Shown here: piece after piece, positions 17,666-26,274 of the stretch
Layout of the letters: each line of letters begins with the position of its first letter
Numbering within the stretch: position 1 is the stretch's first letter
Program-made: the position numbers and the translations under genes
The notes under the pieces: generated by a model
What the model was told of the DNA's origin: nothing
Seen by the model: the letters and a program-made list of their open reading frames with translations, nothing else
The model's database searches: none
NCBI RefSeq assembly: GCF_964253025.1
Contig: NZ_CAXUQC020000001.1
Span: 2,728,001-2,792,000, forward strand
DNA length: 64,000 nucleotides
From: Rhizobacter sp964253025
Lineage (GTDB): Bacteria; Pseudomonadota; Gammaproteobacteria; Burkholderiales; Burkholderiaceae_C
Direction: 5' to 3'

Positions 17666-18574
17666 TTGGCCGCCACGCCGCTGCAACAGAGCCAGGGCGC
17701 CATCGACCGCTTCGTCGATGCGCTCTGGATCGAGGACGGCCTGGCGGCGAACACCCTGGCGGCCTACCGCCGGGACCTGACTCTCTACGCGCAGTGGCTG
17801 GCCCGCGAGAAAGACCGCTCGCTGGACGACACCACCGAGTCCGACCTGCGTGAGCACGCCGTCGCGCACCATGCGGGCCGCAAGTCCACCAGCGCCAACC
17901 GGCGCCTCGCCGTGTTCCGGCGCTACTTCCGCTGGGCGCTGCGCGAGCGCCTGGTCACGGCCGACCCCACGTTGAAGCTGCTCGCGGCCAAGCAGGCGCC
18001 GCGCATTCCCAAGGTGCTCAGCGAGGCGCAGGTGGTGGCACTTCTCGATGCGCCCGACGTGTCGCAGCCCCTGGGCCTGCGCGACCGCACCATGCTCGAA
18101 CTCATGTACGCGAGCGGCCTGCGCGTGAGCGAACTGGTGACGCTCAAGTCGGTTCACCTCGGCCTCGACGAAGGCGTGCTGCGCGTGACGGGCAAAGGCA
18201 GCAAGGAACGGCTCGTGCCGTTCGGCGAGGAGGCACATGCCTGGCTGCAGCGCTACCTCGCCGAGGCCCGGGCCGAGATCCTGAAGGGCCAGGCGACCGA
18301 CGCGCTGTTCGTGACGGCGCGCGGCGGCCCGATGACGCGCCAGATGTTCTGGCAGCTGGTCAAGAAGTACGCACTGCAGGCCCACGTGCTCGTGCCGCTG
18401 TCGCCGCACACCCTGCGCCATGCGTTCGCCACCCACCTGCTCAACCACGGCGCCGACCTGCGCGCGGTACAGATGCTGCTCGGTCACGCCGACATCTCCA
18501 CCACGACGATCTACACCCACGTCGCCCGCGAGCGCCTGAAGTCCTTGCACGCGGCACACCATCCCCGCGGCTGA
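17666..18574 (+). CDS. xerD: Tyrosine recombinase XerD
   Basis: XerD acts with XerC at dif to resolve chromosome dimers. The 302-residue protein has an N-terminal SAM-like core-binding domain (residues ~10-100). The catalytic domain carries the complete set of active-site residues R153, K177, H248, R251, H274 and nucleophile Y283. The start is a TTG at 17666, seven bases after the upstream stop; no ATG precedes the conserved IDRFVDALWIEDGLAANT. Because the set is complete and no phage genes are nearby, this is the housekeeping recombinase rather than an integrase. Confidence 0.94.
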   Translation: MAATPLQQSQGAIDRFVDALWIEDGLAANTLAAYRRDLTLYAQWLAREKDRSLDDTTESDLREHAVAHHAGRKSTSANRRLAVFRRYFRWALRERLVTADPTLKLLAAKQAPRIPKVLSEAQVVALLDAPDVSQPLGLRDRTMLELMYASGLRVSELVTLKSVHLGLDEGVLRVTGKGSKERLVPFGEEAHAWLQRYLAEARAEILKGQATDALFVTARGGPMTRQMFWQLVKKYALQAHVLVPLSPHTLRHAFATHLLNHGADLRAVQMLLGHADISTTTIYTHVARERLKSLHAAHHPRG

Positions 18575-18607
18575 ACACACGCCCGGCGCCGCGTGTTCCA
18601 ATCTCGC

Positions 18608-20194
18608 ATGGCCACGATCAAACTCAAGAAGCCCGCCACCGCGGGCCGCCCTTCCGACCGCCCGCTCGACCGCCCTCCGGTGCGGGGCACGGGCTCGGGA
18701 GTGCGCAAGCCGCGCCCGACCCTGGCCGAAGCGGAGGCCCAGCGCGCCGAGCGCGAGGCCCGCTACCAGGAGCAGCTGCGCCAGCGGTTCGGCGACAACC
18801 CGCCCCCCCGGTTCATGAGCCGCGAGGACGGCCCGCCCGGGCGCGGCCCGCGCAACGACCGGCCCGGCGCACCCCGCGGACGCGAGGAGGCCCCGCGTGG
18901 ACAGGGGCGGCCCGATGAACGCGCCCGCGCGCGCGGCTTCGACGACCCCCCGCGCCCGCGTCGCCAAGCCGACGATCCCGCCCGCGCTCGCAGTGCCGGG
19001 CCGCGGCAGGACATGCGAGACGACCCCCGTTCACGTCCCAGCGGGTACGGCCCGCGCGACGAGGACCGCCGCCCGCCCGCGCGTCGCGATGCCCCCATGG
19101 GCCGGCCCACCGGTCGCCCGGCGGGTGGCAACAGCGCCTTCGGTCCGTCGGGCGATGGGCCCCGCGGTGGGCGTGACGACCGCCGCCCCGGGTCGGACGA
19201 GCGCGCGTCCCGCGGACGCGATGACCGCCCGATGAGCGGACGCGACGACCGCCCGATGACCGCGCGCGATGAGCGCCGGCCGCCGGTGCGACGCGAAGCG
19301 CCGGCGCCTCACGGCCCGCGCCCGTCCGGACGCAACAGCGCGTTCGGGCGCGACGATCGGCACGCGCCGCCTCCGCGCCAGCACGGGCCTGCGCGCTCGC
19401 GGCGCGATGACGACGAGGACGACGACGAGCAGGTGCATCCGGAGATTCCGGGCAGCATGCGCCTGTCCAAGCGCATGAGCGAGATGGGCATTGCGTCCCG
19501 TCGCGAGGCCGACGAGTGGATCCCCAAGGGCTGGGTGCGCGTGGACGGCCGGGTGGTCACCGAACTCGGCTCCCGGGTCATGCCCGACCAGCAGATCACG
19601 ATCGATGCGAAGGCGCGCCACGTGCAGGCCCAGCGCGTGACGGTGCTCATCCACAAGCCCGTCGGCTACGTGAGCGGCCAGGCCGAGGATGGCTATGAGC
19701 CCGCCTATGTGCTGGTCAAGCCGGAGAACCAGTGGCGCGAGGACCAATCGGGCATCCGCTTCCTGCTCTCGCACCTGCGCAGCCTGGCACCTGCCGGCCG
19801 CCTGGACATCGACTCCACCGGCCTGCTCGTGCTGACGCAGGACGGCCGTGTGGCCAAGCAGCTGATCGGCGAGGACAGCGAGATCGAGAAGGAATACCTC
19901 GTTCGGGTGAAGAGCCGCGACGGCGAACCGCTGTCCCAGCAGTCGCTGGCCCTGCTCAACCATGGGCTGGAACTCGACGGCGTGCAGCTGCGCCCGGCGC
20001 AGGTCGAGTGGGTCAACGACGACCAGCTGCGCTTCGTGCTGCGCGAAGGCCGCAAGCGCCAGATCCGCCGCATGTGCGAAGCCGTGGGCCTGGACGTGCT
20101 CGGCCTCAAGCGGGTGCGCATCGGTTCGGTGATGCTGGGTGACCTGCCGCCCGGACAATGGCGCTACCTGCGCCTGGACGAGCGCTTCGGCTGA
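18608..20194 (+). CDS. 23S rRNA pseudouridine synthase (RluF type) with long disordered N-terminal extension
   Basis: The protein has 528 residues. The first ~280 are Arg/Asp/Pro/Gly-rich low complexity with many RDDR, GRDDRP and RGP repeats. The conserved enzyme follows: an S4 RNA-binding domain from about residue 284 (RLSKRMSEMGIASRREAD) and the RsuA/RluF catalytic domain with Asp400 in AGRLDIDSTGLLVLT and the RQIRRMCEAVGLDVLGLKR signature. GRLDxDS fits RluE/RluF better than RluB. The extension is over half the protein and may be an RNA-chaperone-like or condensate-forming tail. The start is the ATG at 18608. Confidence 0.9.
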   Translation: MATIKLKKPATAGRPSDRPLDRPPVRGTGSGVRKPRPTLAEAEAQRAEREARYQEQLRQRFGDNPPPRFMSREDGPPGRGPRNDRPGAPRGREEAPRGQGRPDERARARGFDDPPRPRRQADDPARARSAGPRQDMRDDPRSRPSGYGPRDEDRRPPARRDAPMGRPTGRPAGGNSAFGPSGDGPRGGRDDRRPGSDERASRGRDDRPMSGRDDRPMTARDERRPPVRREAPAPHGPRPSGRNSAFGRDDRHAPPPRQHGPARSRRDDDEDDDEQVHPEIPGSMRLSKRMSEMGIASRREADEWIPKGWVRVDGRVVTELGSRVMPDQQITIDAKARHVQAQRVTVLIHKPVGYVSGQAEDGYEPAYVLVKPENQWREDQSGIRFLLSHLRSLAPAGRLDIDSTGLLVLTQDGRVAKQLIGEDSEIEKEYLVRVKSRDGEPLSQQSLALLNHGLELDGVQLRPAQVEWVNDDQLRFVLREGRKRQIRRMCEAVGLDVLGLKRVRIGSVMLGDLPPGQWRYLRLDERFG

Positions 20195-20251
20195 CCTCGC
20201 CGACGGCCTGAACGCGCCGCGGCCGCGCTGACGGCTCGGCGCGCGCAGGGA

Positions 20252-21751
20252 TCAGGCGGGTCGCATGAAGCCCAGGTCGCGCTGGAAGTTGCGCAGGTTG
20301 GGGAACACCAGGTCGAGCTGGCTGTCGTTGGCCCCGAACCACCTGCCGAGGGTGCCGCCGATCTGGTCGACCGACACGCCCGGCAGGAAGGTGCCCGAGC
20401 CGACTTCATCGTCGTGGTTGAGGCCGACCTGCGGGAAGCGCCCGTAGATCTCGCCGCCCTTGACCGCCCCGCCGTACACGAAGTGGTGCGCACCCCAGCC
20501 GTGGTCGGTGCCGTCGCCGTTGCTGGCGAAGGTGCGGCCGAAGTCGGATGCGGTGAAGAGCGTCACCTGGTCGCGCACGCCGAGCGTGCCCAGCACACCG
20601 TCGAAATACGCGAGCGCATGCGACACCTGCGTCATGCGCTCGGCGTGCGAGCGGTTCTGCAGGTCGTGCGTGTCGAAGCCGCCCAGGCTCACGAAGAACA
20701 CCTGGCGACGCACGCCCAGCCCGCCCCGCGCGCCGATGATGCGCGCCACGGTGCGCATCTGGGCGGCCAGCGGGTTGGCGGCATAGCCGCGGGTGGCGGG
20801 ACTGAAATACGAAGACGGCGCGGCCACCGTGGAGTTGCCGAAGGCGGCATTGAACGCGGCCTGCGCGTCGATGCTGCGCTTGGCGAGCACCGCATGTTCG
20901 CGGGCCAGCAGGTGCGGTTGCGCATCCGGCGAATTGCCCTGGGTCAGCAGCGACCGGTACGCCGCCGTCGCCGCCGGCGAATTGAAGAGGGTGTTCACCA
21001 CGCCTTCGATCGGAAGCGCTCCGGCACTGCCCACCTGGTACTGGTACACCTGCTGTCCGGCGAGGAACTGCACGTTCCCCGAGACCGAGATGCTGGTGAA
21101 CACCGTGCTGCTGTTGGACGACGCCAGCATGTCGCCCAGCCGCCCGCCCCAGCCGAACTTGGCGCCTTCCGGGGCCAGGGTCTGCCAGGTGCTTTGCTGA
21201 TCGTTGTGGGAACCGAGCTTGGCCGGCAGCGGCTTGGACTTGGCCCGCACCTCCGCCTTGGTGACGGGCTGGATCAACGGGCCGGCGTTGGCCACCACGG
21301 CCAGCCGCCCCTCGCGGAACAACGACTGCACCGCACTCATCTGCGGATGCAGCGCGAAGCTGCGCGATGCGTTCTCGGGTGAGGCGGTGAAGCCCGGCTC
21401 GATGGGCAGCACGCCACCCAGCGCGGCCGGACTGGCCCAGGGTGCGGTGAGGTCCTGGGGCGTGCCCACCGCCTTGAGCGCGATCGGATCGGCGCCGGTG
21501 GAACGCACCGTGGTGTAGGCCTGCCAGGACGCGGTGTCGGTCGGCAGCACCATGTTGGCGGAGTCGTTGCCGCCATGCAGGAACAGGCAGACGATTGCCT
21601 TGTAGTCGCCGGACTGGGCGGCCGCGGCGTTCATCGCCGCCAGGTTCATGGCGAAGGGCAATGCGCCCGTCCCCACCGAGCCCGACAGGACGGCGGCCCG
21701 GCGCAGGAACTCGCGCCGCGAGGCGCCGGAGAATGCGGAGTGGGAGGTCAT
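20252..21751 (-). CDS. DUF1501 family Tat-exported protein
   Basis: The 499-residue protein begins with a clear twin-arginine signal (SRREFLRRAAVLSG at residues 11-24, then a hydrophobic run to NAAAAQ). Its body has the DUF1501 blocks FLHGGNDSANMVLP, LGGFDTHDLQNR, FTASDFGRTFASNGDGTDHGWG and GGEIYGRFP. DUF1501 is related in fold to sulfatases and alkaline phosphatases, but no activity is established. It starts five bases after the stop of the DUF1800 gene, a pairing conserved widely in bacteria, so both proteins probably act together in the periplasm or at the cell surface. Confidence 0.92.
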   Translation of the reverse strand: MTSHSAFSGASRREFLRRAAVLSGSVGTGALPFAMNLAAMNAAAAQSGDYKAIVCLFLHGGNDSANMVLPTDTASWQAYTTVRSTGADPIALKAVGTPQDLTAPWASPAALGGVLPIEPGFTASPENASRSFALHPQMSAVQSLFREGRLAVVANAGPLIQPVTKAEVRAKSKPLPAKLGSHNDQQSTWQTLAPEGAKFGWGGRLGDMLASSNSSTVFTSISVSGNVQFLAGQQVYQYQVGSAGALPIEGVVNTLFNSPAATAAYRSLLTQGNSPDAQPHLLAREHAVLAKRSIDAQAAFNAAFGNSTVAAPSSYFSPATRGYAANPLAAQMRTVARIIGARGGLGVRRQVFFVSLGGFDTHDLQNRSHAERMTQVSHALAYFDGVLGTLGVRDQVTLFTASDFGRTFASNGDGTDHGWGAHHFVYGGAVKGGEIYGRFPQVGLNHDDEVGSGTFLPGVSVDQIGGTLGRWFGANDSQLDLVFPNLRNFQRDLGFMRPA

Positions 21752-21756
21752 GGGGC

Positions 21757-23676
21757 TCACTTCTGGATGATGTACTCGGGAGAGGCCATGGTCAGCAGGA
21801 TGGCGATGCACACTCGGTCGCGCCGGGCGGCGTCGACCGACGCCTGGTTGGTGGACGTCGGCGCAGGCAGGCTGCGGCCGTTCACGGCGCCGACGATCAA
21901 CTGGCGCTGCGAGGCGCTCATCTGCCCGGACATCAACACCAGGTTGAGCCGGTCGACCAGCGCGCCGGCGTCGTGTGCCAGGGCGAGCTCGGCGCTGAAG
22001 TCCGGCTGCACGTCGCGGCTGCTGTTGGCGACGAGCCAGGCCGCACGCAGGTAGTTCACATAGCCGGCCAGGGTCACCTCGTTGGCCAACTGCCATTCGG
22101 GCGCCACCAGACCGGCGGCCGCCGCGGCGCTGTTGGGCGGCGTGTAGCCCGGCCGGTAGAAGTTGAAGACCGACGGCGCCTGCAGCACCGACTGGCTCAA
22201 CCTCGACTGCAGGTCGGTGTCGCCGATGCCGGTGAAGCGGCCGCTGGTCGACTTGGCCGCAAAGGCACGCAGGAAGTGCGACAGGCGCAGGATCGGCTCG
22301 CGCGGCTTGCCGAATATCGTGCTGCCACTTTGGTAGGTGCGGGCCTCCGGATCGAGCAGGATGGCGCGCCACACGGCCTTCATGTCGCCGCGCACGCCGC
22401 GTCCGTTGTCCGCAAAGGCCGTCGCGACGCGGGCCACATAGGCCGGGCTCGGATTGCTCGTGACCATGCGCTGGATGAGCTGGCGACCGATGAACGGCCC
22501 GACGTTCGGGTGCTGGAACAGCCGGTCGAGCGCCACCTTCAGATCGGCCTCCGGGTTCGAGGTGCCACTGGCCGAAATGACCGTGCCCAGGAAGCGCTTC
22601 TCGCTGGTGGAATGGAACTTCGCGTAGGACTGCATCGGCCGCCAGTCGCGCTCCAGGTGGCCGTCGAGGCCCTGGAAACGGCGGTCGGTGCGGTCCGCGA
22701 GGTTGGCGCCGGCGTACCAGCTCCAGCCGGTGAAGACCTTGGCGAGGCCTTCGATGTCGGCATCGCTGTAGGTGTCCACCGGGCCGGGCTTGGGGGTACC
22801 GTCCGCGTTCAGTTCATGCAGACCGATCGTGAACAGCTGCATCACCTCGCGGGCATAGTTCTGGTCGGCATTGCGGCCGGTGACCGGGTCTTCCTTCTGG
22901 TTGCGCAGGGTGCTCAGGTACACGCCCATCATCGGGTGCAGCGTCACGCCTTCCAGCAGGTCGCGGAAATTGCCGAAAGCACGCTCGCCCAGCATGTCGT
23001 AGTACGACGCCACGCCGCGCGGACGCGCGGTGAGCGACGGCTCGACGAAGGACACGACGAAGATCTGCGACAAGGCGAAGGCCGCCCGCTGGCGCAACTG
23101 GTCAGGGCCGTTGATGGCCTGCTGCCAATAGCTTTCGCGGAAATGGCTCGGCGTCACGGTCGACCCGTTGGCGGCCAGGTTGGCGGCCATCGTGTCCATG
23201 TACTGCCGATGGAGCTGTTGCGGCTGGGCGAACTGTTCGTCGAGCCACACGGCCGGGCCGCTGGCGCTCACCCGAGGGATGTCGGCGGCCGTCGGGCCGT
23301 AGCTGGCCTGGGCCAGGAAGCGGGCAGCGTCCACCGGCGACACCGGCCCCGGTTCGGCGGGAGCGGGAGCGGGTGCCGGGCCGGGGTCCGGGGCCGGTGC
23401 GGGCCCGGGCGCCGGCGCAGGTGCAGGTCCCGGCGCGGGAGCAGGAGCCGGAGTAGGAGCAGGCGCAGGAGCAGAGCCGTCCGCCGGAGGGTTCGGCGTC
23501 GTTGACGGCCCCCGACCCGGGTCCGTCCCGGGCGCGGTGTCGACCGGCGCTGGCGCGGCGACATCACTGCCACCTCCGCCACCTCCGCCTCCCCCGCACG
23601 CCACGAGCACGCTCAACCACAACACGCCGAGACCCGAACGGGCTCCGGCCATCCAACCATTTCCACGCGTAACCAC
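21757..23676 (-). CDS. DUF1800 family lipoprotein with Pro/Ala-rich linker
   Basis: A 639-residue protein. The N terminus has a lipoprotein signal with lipobox LVAC followed by nine Gly residues. Next is a Pro/Ala/Gly low-complexity linker of about 75 residues, then the DUF1800 domain starting at DAARFLAQASYGPTAADI. Typical motifs are NYAREVMQLFTIGLHELN, VFTGWSWY and VLQAPSVFNFYRPGY. A GTG at 23676 with AGGAG six bases upstream is the best start. The linker suggests the domain is displayed away from the membrane or through the cell wall. Function is unknown; it pairs with the DUF1501 gene. Confidence 0.92.
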   Translation of the reverse strand: MVTRGNGWMAGARSGLGVLWLSVLVACGGGGGGGGGSDVAAPAPVDTAPGTDPGRGPSTTPNPPADGSAPAPAPTPAPAPAPGPAPAPAPGPAPAPDPGPAPAPAPAEPGPVSPVDAARFLAQASYGPTAADIPRVSASGPAVWLDEQFAQPQQLHRQYMDTMAANLAANGSTVTPSHFRESYWQQAINGPDQLRQRAAFALSQIFVVSFVEPSLTARPRGVASYYDMLGERAFGNFRDLLEGVTLHPMMGVYLSTLRNQKEDPVTGRNADQNYAREVMQLFTIGLHELNADGTPKPGPVDTYSDADIEGLAKVFTGWSWYAGANLADRTDRRFQGLDGHLERDWRPMQSYAKFHSTSEKRFLGTVISASGTSNPEADLKVALDRLFQHPNVGPFIGRQLIQRMVTSNPSPAYVARVATAFADNGRGVRGDMKAVWRAILLDPEARTYQSGSTIFGKPREPILRLSHFLRAFAAKSTSGRFTGIGDTDLQSRLSQSVLQAPSVFNFYRPGYTPPNSAAAAAGLVAPEWQLANEVTLAGYVNYLRAAWLVANSSRDVQPDFSAELALAHDAGALVDRLNLVLMSGQMSASQRQLIVGAVNGRSLPAPTSTNQASVDAARRDRVCIAILLTMASPEYIIQK

Positions 23677-23856
23677 CGCTGACTCCTGTCCCCCCGGCGG
23701 GCCGCAGGTCGCTCTGATCCACCCATCGTGCAGGTGGCCGGCGTGCTGGCCCTCTGGAATTGTCAGGCGGGGCCGGTCGGGCCAAAGGAAGGAACAGACG
23801 GTGTGCGCGGCCGCTTATTCGCGCGTCGCCGCGCTGCTGCAGCGGGCCGCAGCCAG

Positions 23857-25077
23857 TCAGACCGCCGACAGCTCCATGGTCGCGCCGGCCGCGCGCAGGC
23901 GGCGCAGCAGCACGGGTCCGAGGCCGCTGGCCGGCGTGAGCACCCCTCCGTCGGGCGGCAACTGGTCGATGTCGCGGGCGAGCGCCAGGGCCGACTCGCA
24001 GACGAACACCGTGGTGGCCCGGTTGCCCGGATCGCCCTTCATCGCGACACGGGCCCGCAGCAGGCGCCCGGACTGGCTGTGGCCGACCAGCTCACAGCGG
24101 AAGCCGCCGTTGTCCATCTGCGCCTCGCTCGGCCCCTCGCCCGGCTTGGGCGCGAGGCGGGCGGCCAAGCGCCTGCCCGCGGGGTGGCGCATCAGGCTCT
24201 GCATCAGCCCGAAGGCACCGCCCAGCGCGTAAGCCATGGCACCGGCCGCGGGGCCCGGGCCGAAGCGCTGGTACTCCTGGTAGCGAAAGCCCGGTGCGCA
24301 GGCGGTGTCGCCGCGCGCCTGCAACAGCGCGACGCTGCGCCGGACGACCCGCGTGTTGACGGGGCCCATGAGGAAGGGGCCGACCCAGGCGCGGAAGTCG
24401 GTATGCACGCGGGGGCGCGCCGGATCACGATGCAGTGCCGGGTCTGCCGGGGAGGTACCGGCCGGGTTCAGCAGGAAGGGGTCGGCCAGCCGCTCGCCTT
24501 CGCCAGCGTCCATGAGGTTGAGCATGGAGGCCACCGTGCCGCCGTTGAAGCCGCCCCGCATGGAGAAGGCGGCGTTGACTTCGGCGCACGGCTCGGCGAA
24601 CCGGTCGCGCATGCCTTGGGTGAGCAGCCAGGTGCCGAGGTCGGAGGGCACCGAATCGAAGCCGCAGCAGGGAATGATGCGGGTGCCGTCTTCGCGGGCC
24701 TGCGCGTCGTGGCGGTCGATGAGCGAACGCACCCAGGGTGTCTCGCCGGTGATGTCGACATAGTGCGTGCGATGGCGCACGCAGGCGTCCACCAGTGCCG
24801 TGCCGTACAGGGCGAACGGGCCGGCCGTGCTGAGCACGACCCGCGCCTGGCTCGCCAGTGCATCGAGCGCCGCCGCGTCGGCCGCATCGGCGACCACGAT
24901 GCCGGCCTGCGCGGCACCGGGGCCGGCGGCGGCGCGCACGGCTTCGAGCCGCTTGGCATCGCGACCGGCAAGCGCCCAGCGCAGGCCGGCGCCGTGGCGC
25001 GCCAGGTAGGCGACGGTCTGGCGGCCCACGAAGCCGGTGGCGCCGTAGAGGATGAGGTCATGCGAACGAAACGTCAT
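23857..25077 (-). CDS. Saccharopine dehydrogenase-like NAD(P)-binding protein
   Basis: The 406-residue protein has an N-terminal Rossmann fold (LILYGATGFVGRQTVAYLARHG). This is followed by ITGETPWVRSLIDRHDAQAREDG and PCCGFDSVPSDLG, blocks shared by the saccharopine dehydrogenase-like family that includes the mycobacterial trans-acting enoyl reductase. It has neither a signal peptide nor membrane anchor. The real reaction is unknown; lipid or polyketide enoyl reduction is a guess by family. The start is the ATG at 25077; longer frames upstream run into the neighbour's promoter. Confidence 0.85.
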   Translation of the reverse strand: MTFRSHDLILYGATGFVGRQTVAYLARHGAGLRWALAGRDAKRLEAVRAAAGPGAAQAGIVVADAADAAALDALASQARVVLSTAGPFALYGTALVDACVRHRTHYVDITGETPWVRSLIDRHDAQAREDGTRIIPCCGFDSVPSDLGTWLLTQGMRDRFAEPCAEVNAAFSMRGGFNGGTVASMLNLMDAGEGERLADPFLLNPAGTSPADPALHRDPARPRVHTDFRAWVGPFLMGPVNTRVVRRSVALLQARGDTACAPGFRYQEYQRFGPGPAAGAMAYALGGAFGLMQSLMRHPAGRRLAARLAPKPGEGPSEAQMDNGGFRCELVGHSQSGRLLRARVAMKGDPGNRATTVFVCESALALARDIDQLPPDGGVLTPASGLGPVLLRRLRAAGATMELSAV

Positions 25078-25174
25078 GGCGCGATTGTGCCGTCGGAGCA
25101 TTCCCACATCCCGTCGCGACGATGCGGGATGACGCGCACCGTCGCAATGTCGGCTAATGGGAGGTCTGCCACGG

Positions 25175-25819
25175 ATGAACACCGCCATGCTGGAACACCT
25201 TCCCGACACCGTCGGCCACGCGCTGCGAGAGCAACGCGCCGGCCTCGACAAGATCGCCTTCAACCAGGTGGACCTTTGCCAGGGCGCGGGCGCCTTGCAG
25301 GTCGGCAGCCTGGCCTTCACCGACCACGGCCCGATCCCGAGCGACTACACCGCCGATGGCGTCGGCCTGTCACCGCCGTTGCAGTGGACGGGCGTTCCGG
25401 CGCAGGCGGCGTCCGTGGTGCTCATCGTCGAGGACGCGGACGCGCCAACGCCACAGCCGCTGGTGCACGCCATCGTCGTCGACCTGGAGGGCGCCGACGG
25501 CGCGCTCGCAGCCGGCGCGCTGCCCAGCCCGGGACACGATGCCCAGGCGGACATCACGCCAGGGCGCAACTCCATGCTGCGTGCACGCTGGCTGCCGCCC
25601 GATCCACCGCCCGGACACGGGCCGCACCGCTATGTCTTCCAGGTGTTTGCGCTGGAGGAAGGGGCGGCGCTCAGCGGCACACCGGGACGGGGCGCGGTGC
25701 TCGAAGCCCTGCGTGATCACGGGCTCGCCGGCGGCTACATGATCGGGGTCTACGAACGTCCGGACGGCAGCATCCCCTTGGCCGACGCCGCGACGGTAAC
25801 GCAGCGCCAACAGGTGTAG
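25175..25819 (+). CDS. YbhB/YbcL family (PEBP-like) protein
   Basis: The cytoplasmic protein of the phosphatidylethanolamine-binding/Raf-kinase-inhibitor fold has 214 residues. It shows the ligand-pocket motifs GVGLSPPLQWTGVPAQAASVVLIVEDADAP (DPDAP equivalent) and GPHRYVFQVFAL. An ~45-residue N-terminal extension precedes the usual start. I prefer the ATG at 25175, which has GGGAGG ten bases upstream, over the ATG at 25157. The bacterial role is unknown. The gene converges with the isomerase gene, with ten bases between stops. Confidence 0.88.
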   Translation: MNTAMLEHLPDTVGHALREQRAGLDKIAFNQVDLCQGAGALQVGSLAFTDHGPIPSDYTADGVGLSPPLQWTGVPAQAASVVLIVEDADAPTPQPLVHAIVVDLEGADGALAAGALPSPGHDAQADITPGRNSMLRARWLPPDPPPGHGPHRYVFQVFALEEGAALSGTPGRGAVLEALRDHGLAGGYMIGVYERPDGSIPLADAATVTQRQQV

Positions 25820-25829
25820 CAGGCGGCGC

Positions 25830-26192
25830 TCAGGCGCCGATGCGGCCCGACGCGAATGCGGCGCGGTCGATGTCGCGCAGTTCCACCGCGCATTGCACCA
25901 GCATGCCCTCTGGCCAGTCGGTCTCCTGCTGGAGCACCTGCAGCAGCCGATCGACGATCTCGCGCTTGACCTCCGGTGTGCGACCGCTGAGGAGCAAGAG
26001 CTTCACGTGCACGAAGGCACGGTTCCCGGGCTCGGTCCCGATCTGGAAGTCGTCGAACGCGATGGCCCGGCCCTTGATGTCGAGTTCCTTGGCATGGCCG
26101 GTGTCGACCAGCGCCTGGTGGAGCCGCAACAGCAGTGCGCGCGGTGCAAGGGCAGTCAGGTTGGCGGAGTATTCGACGGTGAGATGCGGCAT
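25830..26192 (-). CDS. 5-carboxymethyl-2-hydroxymuconate delta-isomerase family protein
   Basis: The 120-residue protein is of the tautomerase superfamily (CHMI/HpaF). The mature sequence begins MPHLTVEYSANL with the catalytic Pro2 kept, and contains GTEPGNRAFVHVKLLLLSGRT. The isomerase acts in homoprotocatechuate degradation, but no other hpa gene is nearby, so it may serve a different tautomerisation. The start at ATG 26192 is required to expose Pro2; longer frames would bury it. Confidence 0.9.
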   Translation of the reverse strand: MPHLTVEYSANLTALAPRALLLRLHQALVDTGHAKELDIKGRAIAFDDFQIGTEPGNRAFVHVKLLLLSGRTPEVKREIVDRLLQVLQQETDWPEGMLVQCAVELRDIDRAAFASGRIGA

Positions 26193-26274
26193 GGCGGGAA
26201 GGGGTGCGAAGGACCGGAAGGGGAAAGCGGGAGGCAGGAAAGGCCCGCACGATGGCAGACCCACCCGCCCTTCG

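Noticed and set aside
15580..17754. Leftward 724-codon frame across the Bug receptor gene
   Set aside because: It lies antisense to a clear signal-peptide-bearing receptor and in a different frame from the AEC gene. The composition is that of a shadow frame.
17666..18574. xerD as the integrase of a mobile element linked to the amiC repeats
   Set aside because: The sequence is a standard full-length XerD with the housekeeping catalytic set. It lies 5 kb away and outside the repeats, with no phage or island genes nearby.
18800..19420. GC-rich tandem-like DNA repeats
   Set aside because: They encode the Arg/Asp/Pro-rich extension of the pseudouridine synthase in a single open frame and are not an independent repeat element.
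23341..23520. Short tandem repeats that resemble a repeat array
   Set aside because: They are codons of a Pro/Ala/Gly linker inside the DUF1800 lipoprotein, in frame throughout. There are no unique spacers, so it is not CRISPR.
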